Assembly: GCF_008042045.1 (NCBI RefSeq)
Contig: NZ_RDBP01000012.1
Coordinates: 2,077,949 to 2,111,688, forward strand
Source: Streptomyces sp. T39
Lineage (GTDB): Bacteria > Actinomycetota > Actinomycetes > Streptomycetales > Streptomycetaceae
DNA: 33,740 nt
Direction of reading: 5' to 3'
The notes beneath the pieces are model-generated. The model did not search any database and was not told the DNA's origin. It saw nothing but the letters and a program-made list of their open reading frames with translations. Position numbers and translations under genes: made by a program. Position 1 is the first letter of the stretch. Every line of letters begins with the position of its first letter. Of this stretch, positions 16,439 through 24,235 are shown in pieces.

Positions 16439-16479
16439 CAGGGGGCGGCGGCGGCCGGTGAGGCCGCCGCCGCCCCCTG
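16439..16479. terminator. bidirectional terminator
   Basis: A perfect 18-bp stem starting CAGGGGGCGGCGGCGGCC with a 5-base loop, between the ends of two convergent genes (16416 and 16508). Confidence 0.8.
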
Positions 16480-16507
16480 TCGTACGGGCGCCGGGTCCGC
16501 AGCCGGG

Positions 16508-17677
16508 TCAGACCGGGCGGACGCTGCCGTAGATCGGCATGTAGTAGATCGACTCCTCGCGCACGTTGGCCCCCGGCTTCGGGGCGTGGATCATCATGCC
16601 GTCGCCGATGTAGATGCCGACGTGGCTGATGTCGTCGTAGAAGAAGACCAGGTCACCGGGGAGCAGATCGGCCGTGGCCACCCGCTTGCCGACCTCCACC
16701 TGGTCCCAGGTGGTGCGCGGCAGGTCGACACCGGCCGCCTTCCACGCGGCCTGCGTCAGCCCGGAGCAGTCGTACGAGCTCGGCCCGGTGGCCCCCCAGA
16801 CGTACGGCTTGCCGATCTGGGCGCGGGCGAAGGCGAGCACCTTGTCGGCCTTGGCCGCATAGCTGCCGTCGGCCGCACCGGTGCCGGTGCCGGTCCCGCC
16901 CGACGGCGGCTGCTCCTGCTGCCGCTCCCTCTCCTGCCGGGCCGCCTCGGCCTCGGCGGCGGCGCGGGCCTCGGCCTCCGCCCTGGCCTTCTCCTCCGCC
17001 TTCCGCCGCGCCTCCTCCTCCTTCTTCCGCTCGGCGGCCGCGAGCCGGGCCCTCTCCTCGGCCGTGAGCCGGTCGAGGAGGGTGCGGGCCTCGGTGAGCT
17101 TGGCCTGCACGGTCCGCTTGCTGGTGCGCAGCGCCTGCTGGGACTCGGTGAGCGACTGGAGCTCCTTGCTCGCCTCCGCCCGCTGCACGGCCGCCGCCGC
17201 GCGCTCGTCCTCGTAGTCCCTGACCGCCGTCCGCTGCTGGTCGGTCATGCGGTCCATCAGCTGCGTCTGGTCGAAGTAGGCCTGCGGGCTGTCGGCGAAC
17301 ATCAGCGCCGCGGTCGGGGTGACCGCACCGGTGCGGTACTGCGCGGCGGCGAAGGTGCCGAGCGCGCGACGGGACTCGTTGAGCCGCTCGGCGCGGGTGG
17401 CCGCCTCGTCGAGCAGGGTGTCGACCTCGCGCTGCTGCTGGGCCGTGGACTCCTTCGCCCTGTTGTACTCCTGGGTCGCGCTGCCGGCCTGCCGGTAGAG
17501 GTCGTCGACCTTCTTCTGCACCTCCTCGATGGAGGGCTTGGGGTCGTTCGGCGAGGCGGTGGCGCTCTGTGTCGACAGGAGGGTCACCCCGGCGAGGGCG
17601 GCCGTCGTGAACCCGACGGCGGGGGAGGTCCTGGTGGTGCGACTGCGGATCCTGCGATGCGACGCCAAGGCCGGCAT
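16508..17677 (-). CDS. secreted NlpC/P60 peptidoglycan endopeptidase (paralogue 2)
   Basis: A 389-residue relative of the gene at 14661-15725 with the same plan. The signal peptide starts ALASHRRIRSRTTR and has the core AVGFTTAALAGVTLL. A long coiled coil spans about residues 50-260, including a charged KKEEEARRKAEEKARAEAE run. A Gly/Thr linker precedes the NlpC/P60 domain, with Cys304 in YDCSGLTQAAWKAAG and His residues in SHVGIYIG and HAPKPG. The start is ATG 17677 directly after GAAGGAG, or TTG 17668, which gives MASHRR like other Streptomyces homologues and better spacing to that site. Its leader contains a cyclic di-AMP riboswitch, so production of this wall hydrolase probably falls when c-di-AMP is high. 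Confidence 0.92.
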   Translation of the reverse strand: MPALASHRRIRSRTTRTSPAVGFTTAALAGVTLLSTQSATASPNDPKPSIEEVQKKVDDLYRQAGSATQEYNRAKESTAQQQREVDTLLDEAATRAERLNESRRALGTFAAAQYRTGAVTPTAALMFADSPQAYFDQTQLMDRMTDQQRTAVRDYEDERAAAAVQRAEASKELQSLTESQQALRTSKRTVQAKLTEARTLLDRLTAEERARLAAAERKKEEEARRKAEEKARAEAEARAAAEAEAARQERERQQEQPPSGGTGTGTGAADGSYAAKADKVLAFARAQIGKPYVWGATGPSSYDCSGLTQAAWKAAGVDLPRTTWDQVEVGKRVATADLLPGDLVFFYDDISHVGIYIGDGMMIHAPKPGANVREESIYYMPIYGSVRPV

Positions 17678-17693
17678 CTCCTTCTTCCGTGGA

Positions 17694-17830
17694 CCGCCTA
17701 CCGGGTTAGCTGTCGGGTTCGGGCGAACGGAAGGTGCCCTACGGGCCGTGCGGACACGGCCCGATTCACCCCGGTGGTGCTCGTGTGGGTCCCCGGTTCC
17801 GAACTGCCCAGCGGTCAGCACGGATTCGGC
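17694..17830 (-). promoter_or_regulatory. cyclic di-AMP riboswitch (ydaO/yuaA type)
   Basis: Reading the minus strand, the leader has the ydaO landmarks in order: GCCGAATCCG at the 5' end, GCTGACCGC, TTCGGAACCGGGGACCC, CCGGGGTGAATCGGGCC, a variable hairpin (GGGCCGTG...CACGGCCC), CCCGAACCCGACAGC and TAACCCGGTAGGCGG. These match what I remember of Streptomyces ydaO elements upstream of wall-hydrolase genes. It ends 17 bases before the start codon. c-di-AMP binding is expected to lower expression. The rest of the 418-base intergenic region holds the two divergent promoters. Confidence 0.9.
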
Positions 17831-17886
17831 GCAGTCGACCCGTTCGGCGCGGTTCGCCGGGAGGGGTGCGGGCCGTCTGGTCGAGC

Positions 17887-17916
17887 ACGCTAGCCAATTC
17901 GTGCGCGTGCTGTGAA
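17887..17916 (-). promoter_or_regulatory. promoter of the riboswitch-controlled NlpC/P60 gene
   Basis: On the minus strand TTCACA (17911-17916) and TAGCGT (17887-17892) are spaced by 18 bases, about 50 bases upstream of the riboswitch. Confidence 0.6.
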
Positions 17917-18063
17917 GGTTGATGTTCGATATGTCCGATACATTTTCGTGACCTTCCTCTCCGGGTCCGGTGCGATGGCGTCCCGGAACCACCCGGTCAC
18001 CCACCGTGCGCCGTCCGTGGCGGGGCGCACGGCGGGGACGGGTCCTGCGGATGCGGCCCCGGA

Positions 18064-18086
18064 GTGTCGGTGGCTCCGCCTAGACT
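18064..18086 (+). promoter_or_regulatory. DNA-damage (RecA-NDp/PafBC-type) promoter of pcrA
   Basis: GTGTCGGTG (18064-18072), exactly 8 bases, then TAGACT (18081-18086). This fits the motif tTGTCRGTG-N8-TAnnnT of LexA-independent DNA-damage promoters in actinobacteria at every position except the first T. The -10 box ends 9 bases before the ATG. Confidence 0.65.
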
Positions 18087-18095
18087 CGGTAGGCG

Positions 18096-20546
18096 ATGAG
18101 CAGCCTCTTTGACGACAGCTTCCTGACCGGTCTCCAGTCCCCCGTGGAGGAGCCCCACGGGGAGGAGCACCCCCCGCCGCCCGAGGAGCACGCGCCGGAG
18201 CCGATCCCGGACGACCTCTTCCAGGGCGGCTACGACGTGCCCCCGGCCCGCGAGGGCTACTACCGCGACGGCCACCCGCGCCCCGTGGCGGATCCGGCCG
18301 CCCTCCTGGAGGGGCTGAACGAACAGCAGGCCGCCGCGGTCGTCCACACCGGCTCCCCGCTGCTCATCGTCGCCGGCGCCGGCTCCGGCAAGACCCGGGT
18401 GCTGACCCACCGCATCGCCCACCTGCTGGGCAGCCGGCACGTCCACCCCGGCCAGATACTGGCGATCACCTTCACCAACAAGGCCGCGGGCGAGATGAAG
18501 GAGCGCGTCGAGCAGCTGGTCGGCCCGCGGGCGAACGCCATGTGGGTCATGACGTTCCACAGCGCCTGTGTGCGCATCCTGCGCCGCGAGTCGAAGAGGC
18601 TGGGCTTCACCTCGTCGTTCTCGATCTACGACGCCGCCGACTCCAAGCGCCTGATGGCGCTGGTCTGCCGCGATCTGGACCTCGACCCGAAGAAGTTCCC
18701 GCCCAAGTCCTTCAGCGCCAAGATCTCGAACCTCAAGAACGAGCTGATCGACGAGGAGAGCTTCGCCGACCAGGCGGCCGACGGGTTCGAGAAGACGCTG
18801 GCCGAGGCGTACCGGATGTACCAGTCGCGCCTGCGCGAGGCCAACGCGCTGGACTTCGACGACATCATCATGACGACGGTCCACCTGCTCCAGGCCTTCC
18901 CGGACGTGGCCGAGCACTACCGCCGCCGCTTCCGGCACGTCCTGGTCGACGAGTACCAGGACACCAACCACGCCCAGTACACGCTCGTGCGCGAGCTGGT
19001 CGGAACCGGCTACGAGGACCTGGGGCCGGCGGAGCTGTGCGTCGTCGGCGACGCCGACCAGTCGATCTACGCCTTCCGCGGCGCGACCATCCGCAACATC
19101 CTCCAGTTCGAGGAGGACTACCCGGACGCGACCACGATCCTGCTGGAGCAGAACTACCGCTCCACGCAGACGATCCTGTCCGCCGCCAACGCCGTCATCG
19201 AGCGCAACGAGTCCCGCCGCCCGAAGAACCTGTGGACCAACGCCGGCGAGGGCGCCCGGATCACCGGTTACGTGGCGGACACCGAGCACGACGAGGCCCA
19301 GTTCGTCGCCGACGAGATCGACCGGCTCACGGACGCGGGCGACGCCCGCGCCGGGGACGTCGCCGTCTTCTACCGCACCAACGCCCAGTCCCGCGTCTTC
19401 GAGGAGATCTTCATCCGCGTCGGCCTGCCCTACAAGGTCGTCGGCGGGGTGCGCTTCTACGAGCGCAAGGAGGTCCGGGACGTGCTGGCCTACCTCCGGG
19501 TGCTGGCCAACCCGGAGGACGGCGTGCCCCTGCGGCGCATCCTCAACGTGCCCAAGCGCGGCATCGGCGAGCGGGCGGAGGCGATGATCGACGCCCTGTC
19601 GCAGCGCGAGAGGATCACCTTCCCGCAGGCGCTCAAGCGGGTCGACGAGGCGTACGGCATGGCCGCCCGCTCGGCCAACGCGGTCAAGCGGTTCAACGTG
19701 CTGATGGAGGAGCTGCGGACCATCGCCGAGTCCGGCGCGGGTCCCGCCGTCGTGCTGGAGGCCGTCCTGGAGCGGACGGGCTACCTCGCCGAACTCCAGG
19801 CGTCCACCGACCCGCAGGACGAGACCCGTATCGAGAACCTCCAGGAACTGGCCGCCGTGGCGCTGGAGTTCGAGCAGGACCGCTCCGAGGAGGACGGCGC
19901 GGGCACGCTCGCGGAGTTCCTCGAGAAGGTCGCGCTCGTGGCCGACTCCGACCAGATCCCCGACGACGAGGAGGAGGGCACCGGCGTCATCACGCTGATG
20001 ACCCTGCACACCGCGAAGGGGCTGGAGTTCCCGGTGGTCTTCCTGACCGGCATGGAGGACGGCGTCTTCCCGCACATGCGGGCGCTCGGCCAGACCAAGG
20101 AACTGGAGGAGGAGCGCCGCCTCGCGTACGTGGGCATCACCCGCGCCCGGGAGCGCCTCTACCTGACGCGCTCGTCGATGCGCAGCGCCTGGGGGCAGCC
20201 CTCCTACAACCCGCCGTCGCGCTTCCTGGAGGAGATCCCCGGCGCGCATCTGGACTGGCGGCGCACCGGCCCCATGGCCGCGCCCGCCGGACCGACGTCC
20301 GGAATCACCTCGTCGCTGTCGTCGTCCCGTTCGCGCGCGGGCGCGTCCGGCTTCGCGACCCGGCGCACCGGCGACAAGCCCGTGATCGCGCTGTCGGTGG
20401 GGGACCGGGTCACGCACGACCAGTTCGGCCTCGGCACGGTCGTGGGCGTGACGGGCTCGGGCTCGGAGGCGCAGGCGACGATCGACTTCGGCGACGAGAA
20501 GCCGAAGCGGCTGCTGCTGAGGTACGCGCCGGTGGAGAAGCTCTGA
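18096..20546 (+). CDS. pcrA: ATP-dependent DNA helicase, UvrD/PcrA type
   Basis: An 816-residue superfamily 1A 3'-5' helicase for nucleotide-excision and mismatch-type repair and for clearing replication obstacles. It has the Q-motif LNEQQAAAV, Walker A AGAGSGKT with Lys99, motif Ia ITFTNKAAGEMKER, motif II VDEYQDTN, motif III GDADQSIYAFRGA, motif IV QNYRST, motif V TLHTAKGLEFPVVF and motif VI VGITRARERLYL. The C-terminal 50 residues form the Tudor-like RNA-polymerase-binding domain (VGDRVTHDQFGLGTVVGV). The 70-residue acidic/Pro-rich N-terminal extension is typical of actinobacterial members. ATG 18096 lies just after the -10 box, so the leader is at most a few bases. The promoter matches the damage-inducible type. 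Confidence 0.96.
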   Translation: MSSLFDDSFLTGLQSPVEEPHGEEHPPPPEEHAPEPIPDDLFQGGYDVPPAREGYYRDGHPRPVADPAALLEGLNEQQAAAVVHTGSPLLIVAGAGSGKTRVLTHRIAHLLGSRHVHPGQILAITFTNKAAGEMKERVEQLVGPRANAMWVMTFHSACVRILRRESKRLGFTSSFSIYDAADSKRLMALVCRDLDLDPKKFPPKSFSAKISNLKNELIDEESFADQAADGFEKTLAEAYRMYQSRLREANALDFDDIIMTTVHLLQAFPDVAEHYRRRFRHVLVDEYQDTNHAQYTLVRELVGTGYEDLGPAELCVVGDADQSIYAFRGATIRNILQFEEDYPDATTILLEQNYRSTQTILSAANAVIERNESRRPKNLWTNAGEGARITGYVADTEHDEAQFVADEIDRLTDAGDARAGDVAVFYRTNAQSRVFEEIFIRVGLPYKVVGGVRFYERKEVRDVLAYLRVLANPEDGVPLRRILNVPKRGIGERAEAMIDALSQRERITFPQALKRVDEAYGMAARSANAVKRFNVLMEELRTIAESGAGPAVVLEAVLERTGYLAELQASTDPQDETRIENLQELAAVALEFEQDRSEEDGAGTLAEFLEKVALVADSDQIPDDEEEGTGVITLMTLHTAKGLEFPVVFLTGMEDGVFPHMRALGQTKELEEERRLAYVGITRARERLYLTRSSMRSAWGQPSYNPPSRFLEEIPGAHLDWRRTGPMAAPAGPTSGITSSLSSSRSRAGASGFATRRTGDKPVIALSVGDRVTHDQFGLGTVVGVTGSGSEAQATIDFGDEKPKRLLLRYAPVEKL

Positions 20547-20568
20547 CCGCTCCCCCCGCGCGGGGACA

Positions 20569-20601
20569 CGAGAAGGGGGCCGCGTCGCGGCCCCCTTCTC
20601 G
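20569..20601. terminator. pcrA terminator, probably bidirectional
   Basis: GAGAAGGGGGCCGCG and its perfect complement CGCGGCCCCCTTCTC are separated by one T, so the working loop is about CGTCG. It lies between the convergent pcrA and M23 genes. Confidence 0.8.
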
Positions 20602-20634
20602 TTGCGTGTGCTGTCCGGCCGGGCCGGAGCGCGG

Positions 20635-22194
20635 CTACGTCGGGTCGAGGCCGTGGCTGCGCAGCCAGGTCAGCGGGTCGATCGCGGCGCCACCGCCGGG
20701 ACGCACCTCGAAGTGCAGGTGCGGGCCGGTGGAGTTGCCGGAGTTGCCCGAGTAGGCGATGACATCGCCCGCCTTGACCGAGCCGCTGCGGATCTTGGTC
20801 GTGCTGAGGTGGCAGTACCACGTCTCGGTGCCGTCGGCGGCGGTCACGATGGCCATGTTGCCGTAGGCGCTGTTCCACTGGGTGCGCACGGTGCCGTCCG
20901 TGGCGGCGAGGACCTCGGTGCCGTACTGCACCGGGAAGTCGATACCGCTGTGCAGCGACATCCAGTTGACGCCGGACTGGCCGTAGTAGGCGCTCAGGCC
21001 GTCCTGCTTGACCGGCAGCACGAACTTCGGGCGCAGTGCCTCGCGGCGGGCCGCCTCTTCCTCGCGCTTCTTCTTCTCCGCCGCCTGGCGTTCCTTGAGG
21101 TCGATGCGCTCCTGGGTGCGCGAGGCGCGGTCACCGAAGTCGCGGGCGTCGGCGCTCAGGGCGGCGAGCTGGGTGTCCATCTCGCTGTTGGCGGCGACCG
21201 GCTTCACGGAGGCGGGGTCCGCCGTGGCGAGGTTGGCCGTGTCGTCCTTCTTCTCGGCGGCGCCGATGTCGCCCACGGACGCGGCCGCGATACCGGCGAC
21301 GCCCATCACGCAGGCGGAGGGCACGGCGACGGTGAGGAGGGCGGAGCGCTTGGCGGGCGTACGGCGCCTGCCGCGGCTGCCGCCGGAGCGGCGGACCGGG
21401 CGGGGGGTGACCGGTACGGCGGCCATCGTCTGGGTCAGCGCGCTGTGCTGGTCCTGCTCGTCGGCAGCGGCGTCGTCGGCGGGGTGCGCGTGGGCGGCCG
21501 GCGCGTCGTGCCCGGTCTCCTCGTCGTACGCCACGGCGTCGTAGGCGGCCTCGTGACCGGGACCGTCGTACTGCGCCGCGTCGTACCCGGTGGCGTCGTG
21601 GTCCTGCTGCGCTGACTCGTCGCCGTGCGGGAGGTCGTGCGCGCCCTGCGGGTAGTCCTGGGTCTGCGCGTAGTCCGGGGCCCGGGCGTAGTCCTCTCCG
21701 GGGAGGAGACCGGCGTCGGCGGACTGGTACGGGGCGTAACCGCCCGTGTCGTACCCGGTGGCCGGAACGAACTCCTGCTCGGGGGCGAACTGTTGCGGTA
21801 CGAGCCCTTCCGGCGTGTCCGCGCCCGGGTTCCAGGCGGTGGCGTCGAAGGCTCCGGTGTCGGCGGAGGGGGAGGCCCACTGCCCCGTCGTGTCGTACGC
21901 GAAGGTGGCGGCGGCGGTCTCGTAGCCGCCCGTCTCGCCGGCCTGGTTCCAGGCGCTCGCGTCCCACTGGCCGGTGGTGTCGTACTGCGCGTACTGCTGG
22001 TCGTACTGCGGCTGTTGGGCCGACGCGTAGGCGTCGTAGCCGGCGGTCTGCGCGGACGCGTCCCAGGCGGAGGCGTCGTACTGGCCGCTGTGGCCCGCTT
22101 CGTGGCCGCCCGGCATGGCGCCGAAGAGCGGATCCGAATCGAAGCTGCCGGTGGCGTAGCCGGCGTACCCGGCGTGGGCGTGCTGGTCGTTCAC
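20635..22194 (-). CDS. M23 family metalloendopeptidase with long disordered N-terminus
   Basis: A 519-residue membrane-anchored LytM-type protein. Residues 1-270 are low-complexity and rich in Tyr, Asp, Gln, Ala and Gly, with a recurring pattern YDTTGQW...DA(S/T)AWN. A basic stretch (RPVRRSGGSRGRRRTPAKR) precedes one hydrophobic helix at about 282-306. A short coiled coil follows (DLKERQAAEKKKREEEAARRE), then the M23 domain with the full zinc set: His415 and Asp419 in HSGIDFP, and His492-Leu-His494 in HLHFEVRP. It is therefore expected to cleave peptidoglycan cross-bridges. The domain order suggests that the disordered part is cytoplasmic and the peptidase outside. GTG 22194 is chosen; TTG 22197 directly before it is also possible. 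Confidence 0.9.
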   Translation of the reverse strand: MNDQHAHAGYAGYATGSFDSDPLFGAMPGGHEAGHSGQYDASAWDASAQTAGYDAYASAQQPQYDQQYAQYDTTGQWDASAWNQAGETGGYETAAATFAYDTTGQWASPSADTGAFDATAWNPGADTPEGLVPQQFAPEQEFVPATGYDTGGYAPYQSADAGLLPGEDYARAPDYAQTQDYPQGAHDLPHGDESAQQDHDATGYDAAQYDGPGHEAAYDAVAYDEETGHDAPAAHAHPADDAAADEQDQHSALTQTMAAVPVTPRPVRRSGGSRGRRRTPAKRSALLTVAVPSACVMGVAGIAAASVGDIGAAEKKDDTANLATADPASVKPVAANSEMDTQLAALSADARDFGDRASRTQERIDLKERQAAEKKKREEEAARREALRPKFVLPVKQDGLSAYYGQSGVNWMSLHSGIDFPVQYGTEVLAATDGTVRTQWNSAYGNMAIVTAADGTETWYCHLSTTKIRSGSVKAGDVIAYSGNSGNSTGPHLHFEVRPGGGAAIDPLTWLRSHGLDPT

Positions 22195-22273
22195 CAACTT
22201 CTCTCTCGCCTCGGCAGCAGGACCTGCGTCCGGAGCCGTGTGAAGCGGGGCCCCAGGGGGAAGCAGTGGCGTG

Positions 22274-22303
22274 ACTGTACCCGGCGGTATGCGATGGCGA
22301 CAA
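22274..22303 (-). promoter_or_regulatory. promoter of the M23 peptidase gene
   Basis: On the minus strand TTGTCG (22298-22303) and TACAGT (22274-22279) are separated by 18 bases, giving a leader of about 75 bases. Confidence 0.6.
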
Positions 22304-22406
22304 TCTTCGGCGGCATCTCGCCTGTCAGGAAACGGGCATTCGGCCGTCTTTCGGTGGAGTGCGTGCCGAGCTTTGGCCCTACGTTCGACAACTGTTCGAA
22401 AACGGG

Positions 22407-23306
22407 TCAGGCGACGGCCTCCGCGGGACCCGCCACCCGCGTCCCCGGGGCGAGGGCTTCCCGGATGCCGGCGGCGACCGCGGGGTGAACGGGCAGTGCG
22501 AGATGGCCGATCCCGCTGACCGGCACGTTCTCCGCGATCAGGTCGGGGTGGTCCAGGCGGGCGCTCTCCACTGGCACCATGATCCGGTCCAGATCGCTCC
22601 AGAAGCTGACGAAACGGGTCCGGCAGCCCGGTGCGGGAGCGCGCAGTTCCTCGATCACCGAGGAGCCGGGACGCATCTGGCGCACGATCGGATGCACACC
22701 CGCGAGCGGCGCCACCGAGGTGCCCGCATGCGGTGTCCCGAGGGTCACCAGGGTGCGCACCCGCCGGTCGCCGCCGAGGCGCTGCACGTAGTAACGGGCG
22801 ATCAGGCCGCCGAGGCTGTGTCCCACGATGTCCACCTCGCCGCGTCCGGTGCGGGCGCAGACCTCTTCCACATGCCGGCCCAGCAGATCGGCCGCGGCGC
22901 GGATGTCGCAGGTGAGAGGGGAGTAGTTGAGGCAGGCCACCTGGTGCGGGCCCTGCTGCGCGAGTGCCCGGCGCAGCAGGACGAACACCGAGCGGTTGTC
23001 GGCGAAGCCGTGCAGCAGCACGGTGGGGACGGTGTCCCCGGCGGGCAGGTGTGCCGTGCCCGCGGGCGGCCGGCCGGCACGTCCCGGTGCGGGGCGCTCC
23101 GGCGTCAGTCCGGTCGGATAGAGCACCAGATGACCGGCGAGGATCACCAGCTCGAGCGCGGTCGCCCGCACCAGGGCGGAGGGGACGCGGAACCGGCGCA
23201 GTTCGCCGAGGCAGCGGACCGTCAACTGCGCGGCGAGCCGCGAGGCGAGCGGGCCGAGGGGTGCTGCGAGGGATCCGAGGGGCGAGGGCAGTTGCAGAGG
23301 CTTCAC
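22407..23306 (-). CDS. alpha/beta hydrolase, lipase-like
   Basis: A 299-residue serine hydrolase of the triacylglycerol lipase/PGAP1-like group. It has the oxyanion loop VLLHGFADN, nucleophile elbow VGHSLGG with Ser164, a probable acid Asp in WSDLDRIMVP and the base His in GIGHLALP. The N-terminal 65 residues hold a hydrophobic stretch (VRATALELVILAGHLVLYP) that could anchor the protein in the membrane; no classical signal peptide cleavage site is evident. GTG at 23306 has GGGAGGT six bases upstream. The substrate is unknown. A 213-base gap separates it from the M23 gene, which has its own promoter. Confidence 0.85.
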   Translation of the reverse strand: MKPLQLPSPLGSLAAPLGPLASRLAAQLTVRCLGELRRFRVPSALVRATALELVILAGHLVLYPTGLTPERPAPGRAGRPPAGTAHLPAGDTVPTVLLHGFADNRSVFVLLRRALAQQGPHQVACLNYSPLTCDIRAAADLLGRHVEEVCARTGRGEVDIVGHSLGGLIARYYVQRLGGDRRVRTLVTLGTPHAGTSVAPLAGVHPIVRQMRPGSSVIEELRAPAPGCRTRFVSFWSDLDRIMVPVESARLDHPDLIAENVPVSGIGHLALPVHPAVAAGIREALAPGTRVAGPAEAVA

Positions 23307-23424
23307 GGCGACCTCCCGGCGGCGCGGCTCGTCCGCACGCCCTGCCCGCGGCGGGGCGCCCGCGGCTGCGCCCTCGGCAGGGCGTGCTCAGCGGTGGCGT
23401 GCGGTGCGTCGGTGGTCCGCGACG

Positions 23425-23469
23425 GGCCGTACCACCGAGCCGTGCGGCTGTCGGCTCGGTGGTACGGCC
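23425..23469. repeat. 18-bp perfect inverted repeat in a divergent intergenic region
   Basis: GGCCGTACCACCGAGCCG and its exact complement flank a 9-base spacer. It lies between the divergent lipase (starts 23306) and icmB (starts 23723), so it is not in a usual terminator position. It could be a leader hairpin of the lipase transcript or an operator. Apart from it, the 416-base gap shows only a weak icmB promoter (TTGCGG 23617-23622, TAACGT 23642-23647, spacer 19). Confidence 0.75.
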
Positions 23470-23722
23470 ACCCGTGTGGACCTGCGGCGGCTCCCGTGAC
23501 GTGCTGAACGGGTGCCGCGCGCCGGGGGGCCCGCGCGGTGCCTGGTGCCGGTGCGACGCTCACGAAAAATGTCCCAGGTGTGATTTCCCCCTCCCCGCGT
23601 CCCGCGAAACGGCGGCTTGCGGGATGCTGGACAACGGCAGATAACGTTCGTTCACTCCGTGCGCCGCACCCCTGGCGCGCGGCAGCCCGTGCCAGGCGGC
23701 GTTTCGGTAGGTGGAGGCAGTG

Positions 23723-24130
23723 ATGGGTGTGACGGGTCCGATCCGCGTAGTGGTCGCCAAGCCGGGCCTCGACGGCCACGACCGGGGCGCCAAGGTGATC
23801 GCGAGGGCGCTGCGGGACGCCGGTATGGAGGTCATCTACACCGGGCTGCACCAGACGCCCGAGCAGATCGTGGACACCGCGATCCAGGAGGACGCGGACG
23901 CGATCGGCCTCTCCATCCTCTCCGGCGCGCACAACACGCTCTTCGCCAAGGTGATCGAGCTGCTGAAGGACCGTGAGGCGGAGGACATCAAGGTGTTCGG
24001 GGGCGGCATCATCCCCGAGGCGGACATCGCGCAGCTCAAGGAGATGGGCGTCGCGGAGATCTTCACGCCCGGCGCGACGACGGTGTCCATCGTGGAATGG
24101 GTGAACGCGAACGTGCGCGTCGCGGCGTAG
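23723..24130 (+). CDS. icmB: isobutyryl-CoA mutase small (cobalamin-binding) subunit
   Basis: A 135-residue stand-alone B12-binding domain. LDGHDRGAK holds Asp17-x-His19-x-x-Gly22, the DxHxxG motif whose His replaces the lower axial ligand of adenosylcobalamin. SILSGAHN and [10 protein letters not shown] complete the SxL...GGG signature. The length matches the small subunit of isobutyryl-CoA mutase, which rearranges isobutyryl-CoA and n-butyryl-CoA together with a large subunit (IcmA). No large subunit is present in this window, in line with the unlinked arrangement I recall for Streptomyces. ATG 23723 has GGAGG five bases upstream; the frame extends 12 bases further to a GTG. Confidence 0.85.
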   Translation: MGVTGPIRVVVAKPGLDGHDRGAKVIARALRDAGMEVIYTGLHQTPEQIVDTAIQEDADAIGLSILSGAHNTLFAKVIELLKDREAEDIKVFGGGIIPEADIAQLKEMGVAEIFTPGATTVSIVEWVNANVRVAA

Positions 24131-24160
24131 CCCGCGCCCCGGGCGCGGCCACCCGGTGGT

Positions 24161-24192
24161 CCGTGCCCGGCACGCGCAGGTGCCGGGCACGG
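24161..24192. terminator. terminator between icmB and the convergent SWIM gene
   Basis: Perfect 13-bp stem CCGTGCCCGGCAC / GTGCCGGGCACGG with a 6-base loop. Confidence 0.75.
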
Positions 24193-24235
24193 CGGACACC
24201 CGGTGGCACGAGCCCTCCCGCACGCGCCCCGGCGG

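Noticed and set aside
22385..22401. TTCGA-N7-TCGAA dyad resembling a LexA box
   Set aside because: The spacing does not fit the actinobacterial CGAAC-N4-GTTCG box, and it lies at the 3' end of the lipase gene with no promoter nearby.
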